From Croceicoccus sp. (GTDB taxonomy: Bacteria > Pseudomonadota > Alphaproteobacteria > Sphingomonadales > Sphingomonadaceae), in NCBI GenBank assembly GCA_002694745.1, contig NZMY01000053.1, positions 1-64,000 of the forward strand: a stretch of DNA of 64,000 nt, given 5' to 3'. A program made the position numbers and the translations under genes. Of this stretch, positions 12,340-21,314 are shown piece by piece. The notes beneath the pieces were generated by a model that saw only the letters and a program-made list of their open reading frames with translations, ran no database searches and had not been told where the DNA came from. Numbering within the stretch: the stretch's first letter is position 1; every line of letters begins with the position of its first letter.

Positions 12340-13857
12340 TTGAATTTGGCCGCCCCGCCTGCCAGCAAGGCCGGCATGCCCGGACCGCTCCGACATCTCC
12401 TCGTCATCGCGCTGTTCTTCGCGGCAGGCTGTGCGCCGCCATCATTGGCGCCACAATCCTCTCCGCATGCCGCAAGACCCTGGCTCGACGCCGCCGAGGC
12501 AAGGCCGATCGCCAACGCGCCAAATCAGACCGACCCGCAGATCCGCGGCGTGTGGCAAAGCCGGGGCTATGGCCGCATCCTCGACATCGATGACGACGGC
12601 GTGACGCAATATGAAATCGGCGCCACATGCTACGAAACGCCGCGCACGGGCGACAGTTTCAGCGAAATGGATGCGATCTCCTATCGCTATTTCCGCATGC
12701 TGCCGGGCGGGCGCAGCGCGATCTTTCAGCTGCTGCGCGGCGACACCAACGTGATGTTCGACCGGCTCGACGCGCTGCCCGAAGCGTGCCGCCAGCCACC
12801 CGCCGTCACTCCGCAAACGGTGGCCGACGCCTTCCTCGACGCGTTCGAGCGGCATTACGCCTTTTTCGGCCGCCGCCCGCCCGATCATGCGACGCGGGCC
12901 GCGCGGGTCCGCAGCCGGATCGCGCCGGACATGAGCGAGGCGCAGCTGTGGGATGCACTCGCGGCCTATATGCACGGCCTGTCCGACAGCCACACCAAGC
13001 TGATCGGCGAGGTCGCCATCCCGGGCCGTGACGCAGGCGAACGCCGCCGCATGCAGGACGGGCAGGGCACCACGCTGCCGCGCATGCGCGCGACGCAAGG
13101 GGGAGAGAGCGAATGGCTGGTCGCGCTGATCGACCAGACGCTCGCCCGCCTTGGCGACAGCGCGCATCAGGCGGGGCGCGATCGGATCGTCTGGGGGATG
13201 CTGGACGGGCGCACCGGCTATGTGCAGATCTTCCAGATGGGCGGCTTCACCGACCGCGAGGATTTCGGCAGCGACGCATGGGCGGAGGCCGAGCTGGCCG
13301 AATTCGACCGCATCATGGACGAGGCTTTCGCGGCGTTCGAAGCAGCGGGGGCGGGGGCGCGGGCGGGGGCCGTCATCCTCGACCTGTCGAACAATCGCGG
13401 CGGATGGGACCGCATCGCCAAGGCGGTCGCGAGCCGCTTCACCGACCGGCCCTATACCGGATATACGACGGTGGCGCTTGGGTCCGGCCTCGCGCCCTTC
13501 GACCATGTCATCGAACCCGCGGACGGCCTGCGCTTCACCGGACCGGTCTATCTGCTGACCAGCGACGTGACGGTCAGCGGCGGAGAGCTGGCCACGCTGG
13601 CGCTGCGCCAGAACCCGCGCGTGATCCAGCTTGGCGGGACGACCCGCGGCGCCTTCTCCACCCCGCTCGCCAAGCGCCTGCCCAACGGCTGGCTGCTCGA
13701 ACTCTCGAACGAGATCTTCGCCGCCCTCGATGGCAGTGTTTACGAGGAGACCGGGCTTGCCCCGCAGGTGCCGTTCGACGTCTATCCGGCCAACGCGCCC
13801 GTCACGGGCCACCTGGCCGCGATCGAGCGCGTATTGGCGATGAGAGAGGGTGAATAG
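12340..13857 (+). CDS. S41 family peptidase, putative lipoprotein
   Basis: LLVIALFFAAGCAPP signal/lipobox; GAVILDLSNNRGGWD; LTSDVTVSGGELATLALRQNPRV tail-specific protease pattern; start may be ATG 12376. Confidence 0.75.
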   Translation: MNLAAPPASKAGMPGPLRHLLVIALFFAAGCAPPSLAPQSSPHAARPWLDAAEARPIANAPNQTDPQIRGVWQSRGYGRILDIDDDGVTQYEIGATCYETPRTGDSFSEMDAISYRYFRMLPGGRSAIFQLLRGDTNVMFDRLDALPEACRQPPAVTPQTVADAFLDAFERHYAFFGRRPPDHATRAARVRSRIAPDMSEAQLWDALAAYMHGLSDSHTKLIGEVAIPGRDAGERRRMQDGQGTTLPRMRATQGGESEWLVALIDQTLARLGDSAHQAGRDRIVWGMLDGRTGYVQIFQMGGFTDREDFGSDAWAEAELAEFDRIMDEAFAAFEAAGAGARAGAVILDLSNNRGGWDRIAKAVASRFTDRPYTGYTTVALGSGLAPFDHVIEPADGLRFTGPVYLLTSDVTVSGGELATLALRQNPRVIQLGGTTRGAFSTPLAKRLPNGWLLELSNEIFAALDGSVYEETGLAPQVPFDVYPANAPVTGHLAAIERVLAMREGE

Positions 13858-13898
13858 AGCGGGATGCTTCGGGTGAACCGCGCGCCTGCCGGGAGGGA

Positions 13899-14429
13899 CT
13901 AGGTCTTTTCGGCCGCCTTGCGCACTTGCCCTAGCAAAGCGGCCAGCTTCTGCCCGTCGCGCTTCAGTTGCACCAGTCGTGACGCTGCTGCCGATTGTTC
14001 GATGACGATTTCCCGCTCTTCCCCCTGTCGCGCCCGGATCGACAGCGTGCGAAGAACCATCATCCAATGGCCGTTCTGTGCCACCGTCACCACGACGAGA
14101 CCGTGGCAAAGCTGCCTCCGAAAAGCCTCGTGTCGCTCGCGATACTCCGCCAGACAAGTTGAAGCGGATTTCCCCGCATCTGCAAACGGACCGTCCGGTC
14201 CGATCGCCTCCGCCAGATCTTCCAGGCGCTGGCCGATAAAATGGCGCAAGCCAATCGCGGACGGATCCGGGCTGGCTTGCGACAAGGCCAGCAATGTCTT
14301 GGTGACGGCAAGTTCAACGGCAGAAAAGTGATGCATGCACTCACCGCGCCACGCGTTGACGGCTGCATAGATCGCATCCCAGTCAACCGAGAAGGACGTG
14401 AGCGCCGAATGGTCCGGGATTGCGTTCAT
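13899..14429 (-). CDS. Hypothetical protein
   Basis: 176-aa ORF with coherent codon usage between annotated genes; no domain recognised. Confidence 0.5.
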   Translation of the reverse strand: MNAIPDHSALTSFSVDWDAIYAAVNAWRGECMHHFSAVELAVTKTLLALSQASPDPSAIGLRHFIGQRLEDLAEAIGPDGPFADAGKSASTCLAEYRERHEAFRRQLCHGLVVVTVAQNGHWMMVLRTLSIRARQGEEREIVIEQSAAASRLVQLKRDGQKLAALLGQVRKAAEKT

Positions 14430-14675
14430 CCCGCCTGCTTAATTCCTGACCGGTTTCCGAATGATTATCGAATCGCGGTGGGGCAGCGGCCCGCCAGCTT
14501 TTCCTGTCCTACACGCCATCGCCGCGCTAGCCGTTGGCGCGAAGGCTCCTTCCCATCGTCGAAATTCCCGCGGGACCCCATGGTGTCACTTTTGGCCCGC
14601 AAACCCGCCAATTCCGCGGCCCACAGAAGGGTGACAGACCCTGTAGGACGTGTCACCTTTGTCACTTTTCGCGGC

Positions 14676-15749
14676 TTACAGCAGGTGCCCGGTCCGGTCC
14701 CGCTTGGTATCCAGATAGCGCGCATTATGCGGGTTCGCCGGCAGCGCATGCGCCACCCGCTCCGCCACTTCTATCCCCAGTGCGTCCAGCGTCTCGACCT
14801 TCATCGGATTATTGGTCAGCAGCCGGATCCGCCGCACGCCCAGCAGTTCCAGCATGCGCGCCGCCACCGGAAAATCGCGCGCATCGGTCGGCAGGCCCAG
14901 CCGGTTGTTGGCGTCCACCGTGTCGAAACCCTGGTCCTGCAGGCGATAGGCGCGCAGCTTGTTGATCAGCCCGATCCCGCGCCCTTCCTGCCGCAGATAG
15001 AGCAAAACGCCCCAGCCGCCCCCGGCGGCCTCGTCCGCCATCGCGGCCAGCGCCGCGTCGAGCTGCGGCCCGCAATCGCATTTGAGGCTGCCCAGCACGT
15101 CGCCCGTCAGGCATTCGCTATGCAGGCGCACCAGCGGCACGCGTTCGCCGTTCTGCCGGCCGATGACCAGCGCGACATGCTCGCGCAGATCGTCGGGGGC
15201 GCGAAAGGCGACGATCTCGGCCTGCTCCGCCGCATGTGTGGGCAGATGGGCGCGGGCCTGAATGGTAAGGCGGGCCGGATCCTCGAACGCGGCGATGTCG
15301 CTGGCGGACAATTCCACCGCTTCGCCCGCCGGTTCGGGCGCAACGAGGAAGGCAGGCAGGATCCCCGCAATCCGCGCCAGCGCCATCGCCGCCTTGGCCG
15401 CTTCCGACGCCTCCAGCGGGTCGGCGCGAAACGGACCGGACAGCGGATTGGCCAGATCGCGCGAGGGATCGGCCAGTTCGCGCGCAGCCTGCAGGGTGAA
15501 CGGCTCCGCCGCGCGGATCAGCGCGGGCGCATCGGGGACGGCAGCGTCCTTCTGGTTGATCAGTTTCAGCGTCGCCGCCCGCGCCGCCGAGATCAGCAGC
15601 CGCCGCGCCGCCGACCCGCCCGCGTCATGCCCCGTCTCTGCAGGCAGCAGCAGCAACGCGCCATCCCCGCCCGACACGCGCACGGGCCAGCCATGGCGCA
15701 GCGCATCGACCGCCTGCGCAGTCCGGCGAGAGGGTGAGGGGGCGGTCAT
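14676..15749 (-). CDS. ribA: GTP cyclohydrolase II (RibA family with N-terminal extension)
   Basis: VRLHSECLTGDVLGSLKCDCGPQL, LRQEGRGIGLINKLRAY, LTNNPMKV. Confidence 0.92.
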   Translation of the reverse strand: MTAPSPSRRTAQAVDALRHGWPVRVSGGDGALLLLPAETGHDAGGSAARRLLISAARAATLKLINQKDAAVPDAPALIRAAEPFTLQAARELADPSRDLANPLSGPFRADPLEASEAAKAAMALARIAGILPAFLVAPEPAGEAVELSASDIAAFEDPARLTIQARAHLPTHAAEQAEIVAFRAPDDLREHVALVIGRQNGERVPLVRLHSECLTGDVLGSLKCDCGPQLDAALAAMADEAAGGGWGVLLYLRQEGRGIGLINKLRAYRLQDQGFDTVDANNRLGLPTDARDFPVAARMLELLGVRRIRLLTNNPMKVETLDALGIEVAERVAHALPANPHNARYLDTKRDRTGHLL

Positions 15750-15752
15750 CGC

Positions 15753-16547
15753 CTAGATCTCGAAGCGGGTGACCAGCGGAATATGGTCCGAAGGCCGCTC
15801 CCAGTCGCGGCATTCCAGCAGGGCGCGATGCTCGCGCGCCTGCGCCGCCAGATCGGGCGAGGCCCACATATGGTCCAGCCGCCGCCCGCGATTGGACGCC
15901 TTCCAGTCCTTGTTGCGATAGCTCCACCAGCTATAGCTTTTTTCCTCGGCCGGGACATATTCGCGGCCAAGGTCGACCCAGCCATGCGCATGGCGAAACC
16001 GGTCCAGCGCCTCCACCTCGACCGGGGTGTGGCTGACGACCTTCAGCAGCGCCTTGTGGCTCCACACGTCGTGTTCCAGCGGGGCCACGTTGAAATCGCC
16101 GACGATCAGGCTGGGGCGGTCGACGGTATCGGCCCAATGCGCCATGCGTTCGAGGAAATCGAGTTTCTGGCCGAACTTGGGGTTGATCTCGCGGTCGGGT
16201 TCGTCGCCGCCGGCCGGGATATACACATTCTCAAGCAGAAGGCCCTTGCCCGCACCGCCCAGTTCGACGCCGACATGCCGTGCCTCGCCATTGTCCTGCC
16301 AGTCGTGGCGGCTGAGTTCGGTAAGGGGCAGCTTCGAGACGGTGGCGACGCCGTGATAGCCCTTTTGCCCATGCACCGCGCGGTGGGTGTAGCCAAGGCG
16401 TTCGAAGGCGGCATGCGGAAACAGATGCTCGGCCACCTTGATCTCCTGCAGGCACAGCACATCGGGCTGCTGCTTGGCAAGAAAGCGCTCGACCTGATCG
16501 AGGCGGAGGCGGACGGAGTTGATGTTCCAGGTTGCGATCGTGACCAT
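15753..16547 (-). CDS. xthA: Exodeoxyribonuclease III
   Basis: VTIATWNINSVRLRLDQV, DVLCLQEIKV, IVGDFNVAP, RRLDHMWAS, SDHIPLV. Confidence 0.93.
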   Translation of the reverse strand: MVTIATWNINSVRLRLDQVERFLAKQQPDVLCLQEIKVAEHLFPHAAFERLGYTHRAVHGQKGYHGVATVSKLPLTELSRHDWQDNGEARHVGVELGGAGKGLLLENVYIPAGGDEPDREINPKFGQKLDFLERMAHWADTVDRPSLIVGDFNVAPLEHDVWSHKALLKVVSHTPVEVEALDRFRHAHGWVDLGREYVPAEEKSYSWWSYRNKDWKASNRGRRLDHMWASPDLAAQAREHRALLECRDWERPSDHIPLVTRFEI

Positions 16548-16647
16548 GCAGCGCGCCATAAGGCCTTCGGCGGCAAAGTCCAATCTGTCTGAAAGTGAGA
16601 AGCCGCCGCCGGAAGGCCGTTGCAGGAAACGGACGCCAGACACGCAA

Positions 16648-16680
16648 AACCCCCGACCCGGGGGCATTGGGTCGGGGGTT
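16648..16680 (-). terminator. Intrinsic terminator
   Basis: 12-bp perfect stem AACCCCCGACCC/GGGTCGGGGGTT, 9-nt loop, TTTT on the minus-strand 3' side. Confidence 0.85.
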
Positions 16681-16830
16681 GCCATTCGCGTTCGTCACGC
16701 TCGGCAAGATGCGGTTTGTTGGGGCGGGCAACAGGGGGGAAACCCGATTCCCTCGCATCTTGTTCGGATATTTCTACGCCCGAACGCCTGTCGATTAGAT
16801 GAACGGCAGGTACAGGGGAAGGGCCGTTCG
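16648..16830 (-). ncRNA. Candidate structured small RNA downstream of lolA
   Basis: Successive stems GCCGTTC/GAACGGC, GTTCGG/CCGAAC, AAGATGCG/CGCATCTT enclosing TGTTG/CAACA, then terminator; TATAGC-like -10 and CtrA-type box upstream. Confidence 0.45.
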
Positions 16831-16854
16831 TCGCTATACCCGCACAATTGACCG

Positions 16855-16869
16855 TTAATTAGCCCTTAA
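16855..16869. promoter_or_regulatory. CtrA-type box TTAA-N7-TTAA
   Basis: TTAATTAGCCCTTAA, exact canonical spacing, intergenic. Confidence 0.5.
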
Positions 16870-16881
16870 GAGCCGAATCGG

Positions 16882-17544
16882 TCAGCGTTTCTTCCTCGGA
16901 CGGACATCCTTGAAGGTGAATGTCCCGTCGCTCACCGGGATGCCGTAGCGCTGGTTGCTGAGGAAGATCTTGGTGATCTTGTTCTGCGAATCCACCGAGA
17001 CCCAGCTTTCAAGCTGCAATCCGCCCGGAGCCGAGGCGTCGCGATTGAAGATCAGCGTGATCGTGCCGTATTCGGGATGCTTGGGATCCTTGACCTGCAC
17101 GCTGACAAGATCGGGGTGGCGCACGGGCATCAGCTTGCCATAGCGCATGACGTCCTTCCCCGGATCGAGCAGCGCGCCAAGCGGGCTGTTGCTGATCGGC
17201 CAGACCTGCTTTTGCCGGACTTCATAATCCAGCATCGTCAGGCGCGAGCCATCGGATACGATCAGGACAGGGACGTCCTTTTGATATTCGAACCGGATCT
17301 TGCCGGGGCGCTTCAGCACCATCTTGCCGGTCAGTTGCTGACCGTTGCGATCGACCTGCACGAAATCGGCGCTCATCGTGCTGATCGCCCTGAGGGCGGC
17401 CACGGCGCGGCTGAGCTCATCGCTGGGCTGCGCGGATGCGGGTGTGACCGCAGCGGACATGGCAACAGGCGCCGCCAGCGAGGCAAGGGCGGCACAAGCG
17501 AGCAGGCGCCCGCTACGGATTCGAGAGAACATTGCGGAGATCAT
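16882..17544 (-). CDS. lolA: Outer-membrane lipoprotein carrier protein LolA
   Basis: ISTMSADFVQVDRNGQQLTGKMVLKRPGKIRFEY, DPGKDVMRYG; start MISAMFSRI or MFSRI. Confidence 0.9.
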   Translation of the reverse strand: MISAMFSRIRSGRLLACAALASLAAPVAMSAAVTPASAQPSDELSRAVAALRAISTMSADFVQVDRNGQQLTGKMVLKRPGKIRFEYQKDVPVLIVSDGSRLTMLDYEVRQKQVWPISNSPLGALLDPGKDVMRYGKLMPVRHPDLVSVQVKDPKHPEYGTITLIFNRDASAPGGLQLESWVSVDSQNKITKIFLSNQRYGIPVSDGTFTFKDVRPRKKR

Positions 17545-17619
17545 CCAGGCATCATGGCGTGTCGCCATTGAACCCGTGGTGAACCGGCGAGTTCCGGCGC
17601 TTTCGAAAAAAGCCCCGTA

Positions 17620-17655
17620 AAAACAAGGTCGCGGGTTTGCTGAAAGCCACCCGCG
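17620..17655 (-). terminator. Intrinsic terminator of rpmG
   Basis: CGCGGGT/ACCCGCG stem, TTGTTTTT tract on the minus strand. Confidence 0.65.
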
Positions 17656-17662
17656 CGCAGGA

Positions 17663-17830
17663 TCACTTGATCTTGGCTTCCTTGAAGTCGACATGCTTGC
17701 GCACGACGGGGTCGTACTTACGCTGGACCATCTTTTCGGTCATGTTGCGCGGGTTCTTCTTCGTGACATAGAAGAAGCCGGTGTCGGCGGTGGAGACCAG
17801 CCGGATCTTGACGGTTGCGGGCTTCGCCAT
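17663..17830 (-). CDS. rpmG: 50S ribosomal protein L33
   Basis: 55 aa [55 protein letters not shown]; below the ORF-track cutoff. Confidence 0.96.
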   Translation of the reverse strand: MAKPATVKIRLVSTADTGFFYVTKKNPRNMTEKMVQRKYDPVVRKHVDFKEAKIK

Positions 17831-18035
17831 GGCGTATTCCTAAATATCCTAAAGCGGGCAGCACCTGTTGGCGTTACCGCGCGATGTTCCGGTTCAAGTC
17901 TGAGATTCGAATCTCGTGGCAGGGCCCGTCGGTGACCGCAATCGGGAATCACGCGCCAGCCCTTGCCAAAGCGTGGGGGCCTTTGCTGCAATTGGCCGGG
18001 CAAGTCAAGCCGCACGGCGCCCAGAGCTTAAACCG

Positions 18036-18362
18036 TCAGGCCGAATTCCTGCCCCGCCGTCCGATCAGCACACCGGCGACGATGCCCAGAATGGCCGCCG
18101 TGCCCGCCCCGCCGAACAGCCAGCTCTTGCGCGACTTGCGGACGCGGTTCAATTCGTTCTCGTCGAGGTAAAAGCCGCCTTCCGCGCCGCGGATGATGCC
18201 ATCGGCCCGCATGGAATCGAAACGATCGGCCTCGACCGGGTCGGTCGGCACGATATCGACGGCCTTGTCAGGCGACGTAGCTTCGAACGAGCGATAGCGC
18301 GAGGCGATCACCTCTTCCATTTCGCGCTCTCCGCGCACGATTTCCGTGACATTGCTGACCAT
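18036..18362 (-). CDS. Hypothetical protein with C-terminal TM segment
   Basis: WLFGGAGTAAILGIVAGVLIGRRGR tail anchor. Confidence 0.55.
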   Translation of the reverse strand: MVSNVTEIVRGEREMEEVIASRYRSFEATSPDKAVDIVPTDPVEADRFDSMRADGIIRGAEGGFYLDENELNRVRKSRKSWLFGGAGTAAILGIVAGVLIGRRGRNSA

Positions 18363-18465
18363 GGCTCACCTTCTCCCAAAATGGTCGCGAGAACGGAGAA
18401 GCCCGATGCTCGCCTTCCCACATCAAGCCGCTGGGAAAAGGTTGGTTCCGCCAAACCAACGAAAA

Positions 18466-18491
18466 GCGGCGCCGGAACGATCCGGCGCCGC
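18466..18491. terminator. GC-rich hairpin GCGGCGCCGGA-ACGA-TCCGGCGCCGC
   Basis: 11-bp perfect stem downstream of 18513-18758 gene. Confidence 0.65.
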
Positions 18492-18512
18492 CAAACTCGT
18501 CAAGACGAAAGC

Positions 18513-18758
18513 CTATTCCGGAGCGGCGTCCATGTCGTCGGCCTGCTCTTCCATGGCGTCGGCGCGTTCTTCGCCCTGTTCCTCGACCATGTCGGCCTGT
18601 TCTTCCATGCCGGCGTCATCCAGCGCATCCGCTTCCATTTCGGCCTGGTCCTCGACCGCTTCGGCCTGGTCTTCCATCGCGTTTTCAGCAGGGCTGTCGC
18701 AAGCAGCAAGGGCAAGGCCGACCGCTGCGGCGCTGGCGGTGGCAATAAGCTTCTTCAT
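18513..18758 (-). CDS. Small acidic repetitive putative lipoprotein
   Basis: MKKLIATASAAAVGLALAACDSP lipobox; repeated EDQAE/EEQAD units. Confidence 0.65.
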   Translation of the reverse strand: MKKLIATASAAAVGLALAACDSPAENAMEDQAEAVEDQAEMEADALDDAGMEEQADMVEEQGEERADAMEEQADDMDAAPE

Positions 18759-18813
18759 CTGGTTTCCCCTTTTGAAAAATTCCGCCTGTCAGGCGGCATC
18801 AAGCCAAAATAAA

Positions 18814-18841
18814 CGGGGTGACGAAAAGTTCCGCCACCCCG
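18814..18841 (-). terminator. Intrinsic terminator downstream of GlsB/YeaQ gene
   Basis: CGGGGTG/CACCCCG stem followed by TTTATTTT on the minus strand. Confidence 0.65.
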
Positions 18842-18874
18842 TCATTTACTCGTGTCTATCCGGTGTTCAGGCTG

Positions 18875-19129
18875 TTATCGCACGGTTCCACGGCGAAACA
18901 GGTTGACGATCGCCAGCAGGACAACGGCACCAAGGAACGAGAAGAGCAGCGCCGAGAGGCTGAAGCCGTTCATGATGGTGTTGCCGCCGACCACAAGACC
19001 GGCGATGAGAGCGCCGGCAATGCCGACCACGACATTAAGGAGGATACCCTGCTGTGCGTCGGTGCGCATGACGATGCTGGCAAGCCAGCCGATGATGCCG
19101 CCGACGATGATCATAATAATGATGCCCAT
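18875..19129 (-). CDS. GlsB/YeaQ/YmgE family stress-response membrane protein
   Basis: GIIIMIIVGGIIGWLASIVMRTDAQQGILLNVVVGIAGALIAGLVVG. Confidence 0.9.
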   Translation of the reverse strand: MGIIIMIIVGGIIGWLASIVMRTDAQQGILLNVVVGIAGALIAGLVVGGNTIMNGFSLSALLFSFLGAVVLLAIVNLFRRGTVR

Positions 19130-19194
19130 CGTAACATTTCCTTCAATTGCGTTTGTTCTGGAAACGATGGGGCCGCTTGTTTGGTTCCGCTGTT

Positions 19195-21057
19195 CTATTG
19201 TTCCTGATCGAACTGCAGCGCAGCCAGATTGGCATACAGGCCGCCGCGCGAGACGAGCTGCGAATGCGTTCCCTGCTCGGCGATGGCGCCTTGTTCCATC
19301 ACTACGATCCGGTCGGCGGCACGCACCGTGGCCAGCCGGTGCGCGATCACCAGCGTGGTGCGCCCCTTCATCAGCGTTTCAAGCGCCGATTGCACCAGTC
19401 GCTCGCTTTGCGCATCTAGCGCGCTGGTCGCCTCGTCCAGCAGCAGCAGCGGCGCATCGCGAAGCAAGGCGCGGGCGATCGCCACCCGCTGGCGCTGTCC
19501 GCCTGAAAGCCGCGCGCCGCTGTCGCCGATGAAGGTGTCGAGACCCTCGGGCAGCGCGCGCAGGAATTCTTCCGCATTGGCAGCCCGCGCGGCTTCCCAG
19601 ATAGCCTCATCGCTGGAATCCCATGCGCCATAGCGCAAGTTGTCTCGTGCGCTCGCCGCGAACAGCACGCTTTCCTGCGGCACCAGCGCGAGGCGTTGGC
19701 GCACGTCCTGCGGATCGGCGCGGGTAAGGTCGATGCCGTCGATCCGCACGCTGCCGGCCTGCGGATCGTAAAAGCGCGCGATCAGTTGGAACAAGGTCGA
19801 CTTGCCGGCGCCCGATGGGCCGACGATGGCAACCGTCTCGCCTGGCTCGACCGTCAGCGTAAAATCGTTCAGCGCCTTGTCGTCCGGCCGGGTCGGATAG
19901 CGGAAGGTCACGTTCTGGAACGCGACCGAACCGCGCGGCGGGCTGGGAAGGGCCTGCGGGCGCGCAGGAGCCGCGATGACGGGGCGGGTCGCGAGCAGCT
20001 CGCCCAGCCTCTGCGCGGCACCGGCAGCGCGCAGCAAATCGCCATAGACTTCGGCCAGCGACCCGAAGGCGCCTCCGACAAGCCCTGCCGTGATGACAAA
20101 GGCCGCGATGGTGCCGCCCGTGATCTCGCCGGCCTGCACGTCCAGCGCGCCGCGCCACATCAGCATCACAAGCGCGCCCAGCACCAGCCCCATCGCCAAC
20201 GCGGTCAGAAGGGCGCGCATCAAGATGCGCTTTTTCGCAGTATCGAACGACCGTTCGACCGCGCCGCCAAAGCGGATCGCCTCGCGCGATTCCTGGTTGA
20301 AGACCTGCACGATGCGGATGCCGCCCAGGACCTCGCTGACCATGGCGCCCAGATCGGCGATGCGGTCCTGGCTGGATCGCGATAACCCCCGCACCCGGCG
20401 GCCCATCAGCACCAGCGGAATGATGACGGCCGGGATCGCCAGCAGCAGCCATATCGTCAGTCGGGGCGCAAGAAAGAACATGTAGATCGTGCCGCCCAGC
20501 GCCGTCAGCGCATTGCGCAGCGCGACCGAAATGGTCGATCCGACCACCTGTTCGATGATCGCCGTATCCGATGTCATCCGCGACGAGATCTCGCGCGGGT
20601 TGTTTTCCTCGTAGAAAGACGGCGGAAGGGTGACGAGATTGTCATAGACCTTGAGCCGCAGGTCGGCGACGACCCGCTCCGACAGCCAGGATACGAGGTA
20701 GTACCGGAACGCGGTGCCGATCGCCAGAACGAGGACGAGGACGAGAAGATACTGGAACCAGCGTCCGATTTCACCATCGCCAAACCCGCGGTCGATCACC
20801 AGCTTGAACCCGGACGGAATGGCAAGCGTCGCGGCCGATGTCGTCAGCAAGGCCAGACCGGCGCCCGCCATGTGGCCGGGATAGCGCGTGGCCATGCCGA
20901 GCAGCGTCCAAAGCGACCCCATCGAGCGGCGCGAGCCGCTCTCTTCGCCGGCAGCGGCCTGCTCGCCCGCCATGGCGATACCCTCGGTCTCGGCCGATTC
21001 GTCCGTAGCTATTGGCGTTGCTTTTGGCGGACTCGATAGGCTGGTCTGCTCGGTCAT
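19195..21057 (-). CDS. ABC transporter, fused permease/ATPase (MsbA/lipid-exporter type)
   Basis: Walker A VGPSGAGKSTLF, LSGGQRQRVAIARALL, DEATSALDAQSE; start MTEQTSLSS re-assigned. Confidence 0.92.
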   Translation of the reverse strand: MTEQTSLSSPPKATPIATDESAETEGIAMAGEQAAAGEESGSRRSMGSLWTLLGMATRYPGHMAGAGLALLTTSAATLAIPSGFKLVIDRGFGDGEIGRWFQYLLVLVLVLAIGTAFRYYLVSWLSERVVADLRLKVYDNLVTLPPSFYEENNPREISSRMTSDTAIIEQVVGSTISVALRNALTALGGTIYMFFLAPRLTIWLLLAIPAVIIPLVLMGRRVRGLSRSSQDRIADLGAMVSEVLGGIRIVQVFNQESREAIRFGGAVERSFDTAKKRILMRALLTALAMGLVLGALVMLMWRGALDVQAGEITGGTIAAFVITAGLVGGAFGSLAEVYGDLLRAAGAAQRLGELLATRPVIAAPARPQALPSPPRGSVAFQNVTFRYPTRPDDKALNDFTLTVEPGETVAIVGPSGAGKSTLFQLIARFYDPQAGSVRIDGIDLTRADPQDVRQRLALVPQESVLFAASARDNLRYGAWDSSDEAIWEAARAANAEEFLRALPEGLDTFIGDSGARLSGGQRQRVAIARALLRDAPLLLLDEATSALDAQSERLVQSALETLMKGRTTLVIAHRLATVRAADRIVVMEQGAIAEQGTHSQLVSRGGLYANLAALQFDQEQ

Positions 21058-21314
21058 GACAGGCGCGTAGAGCAAAGCGCACGTCGATTGAAGCGGGTTA
21101 AGGTGCTGATCCCCGTGCAATCGAGCCCGAAGGACTCGCAATGCGGGATAAAGATCGAGATTGCTGCATTGCAACGTAGGGCTCTGGCGATCTATTAAGG
21201 GCCCACAAGTACCGTAACTGGCAATATGCGAAAGGCCGTTCGGCCAATCAGCTGCCAGCATTGCTGCACTGGCGTGACGCGTTTGTAGCGATGACACGGC
21301 GAGGAGATTTGAAT

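Noticed and set aside
17890-17920. tRNA-like T-arm (GGTTCAAGTCTGAGATTCGAATCTC)
   Set aside because: Loop and stem do not fit a tRNA T-arm and no acceptor or anticodon stem is present; it is a DNA palindrome instead.
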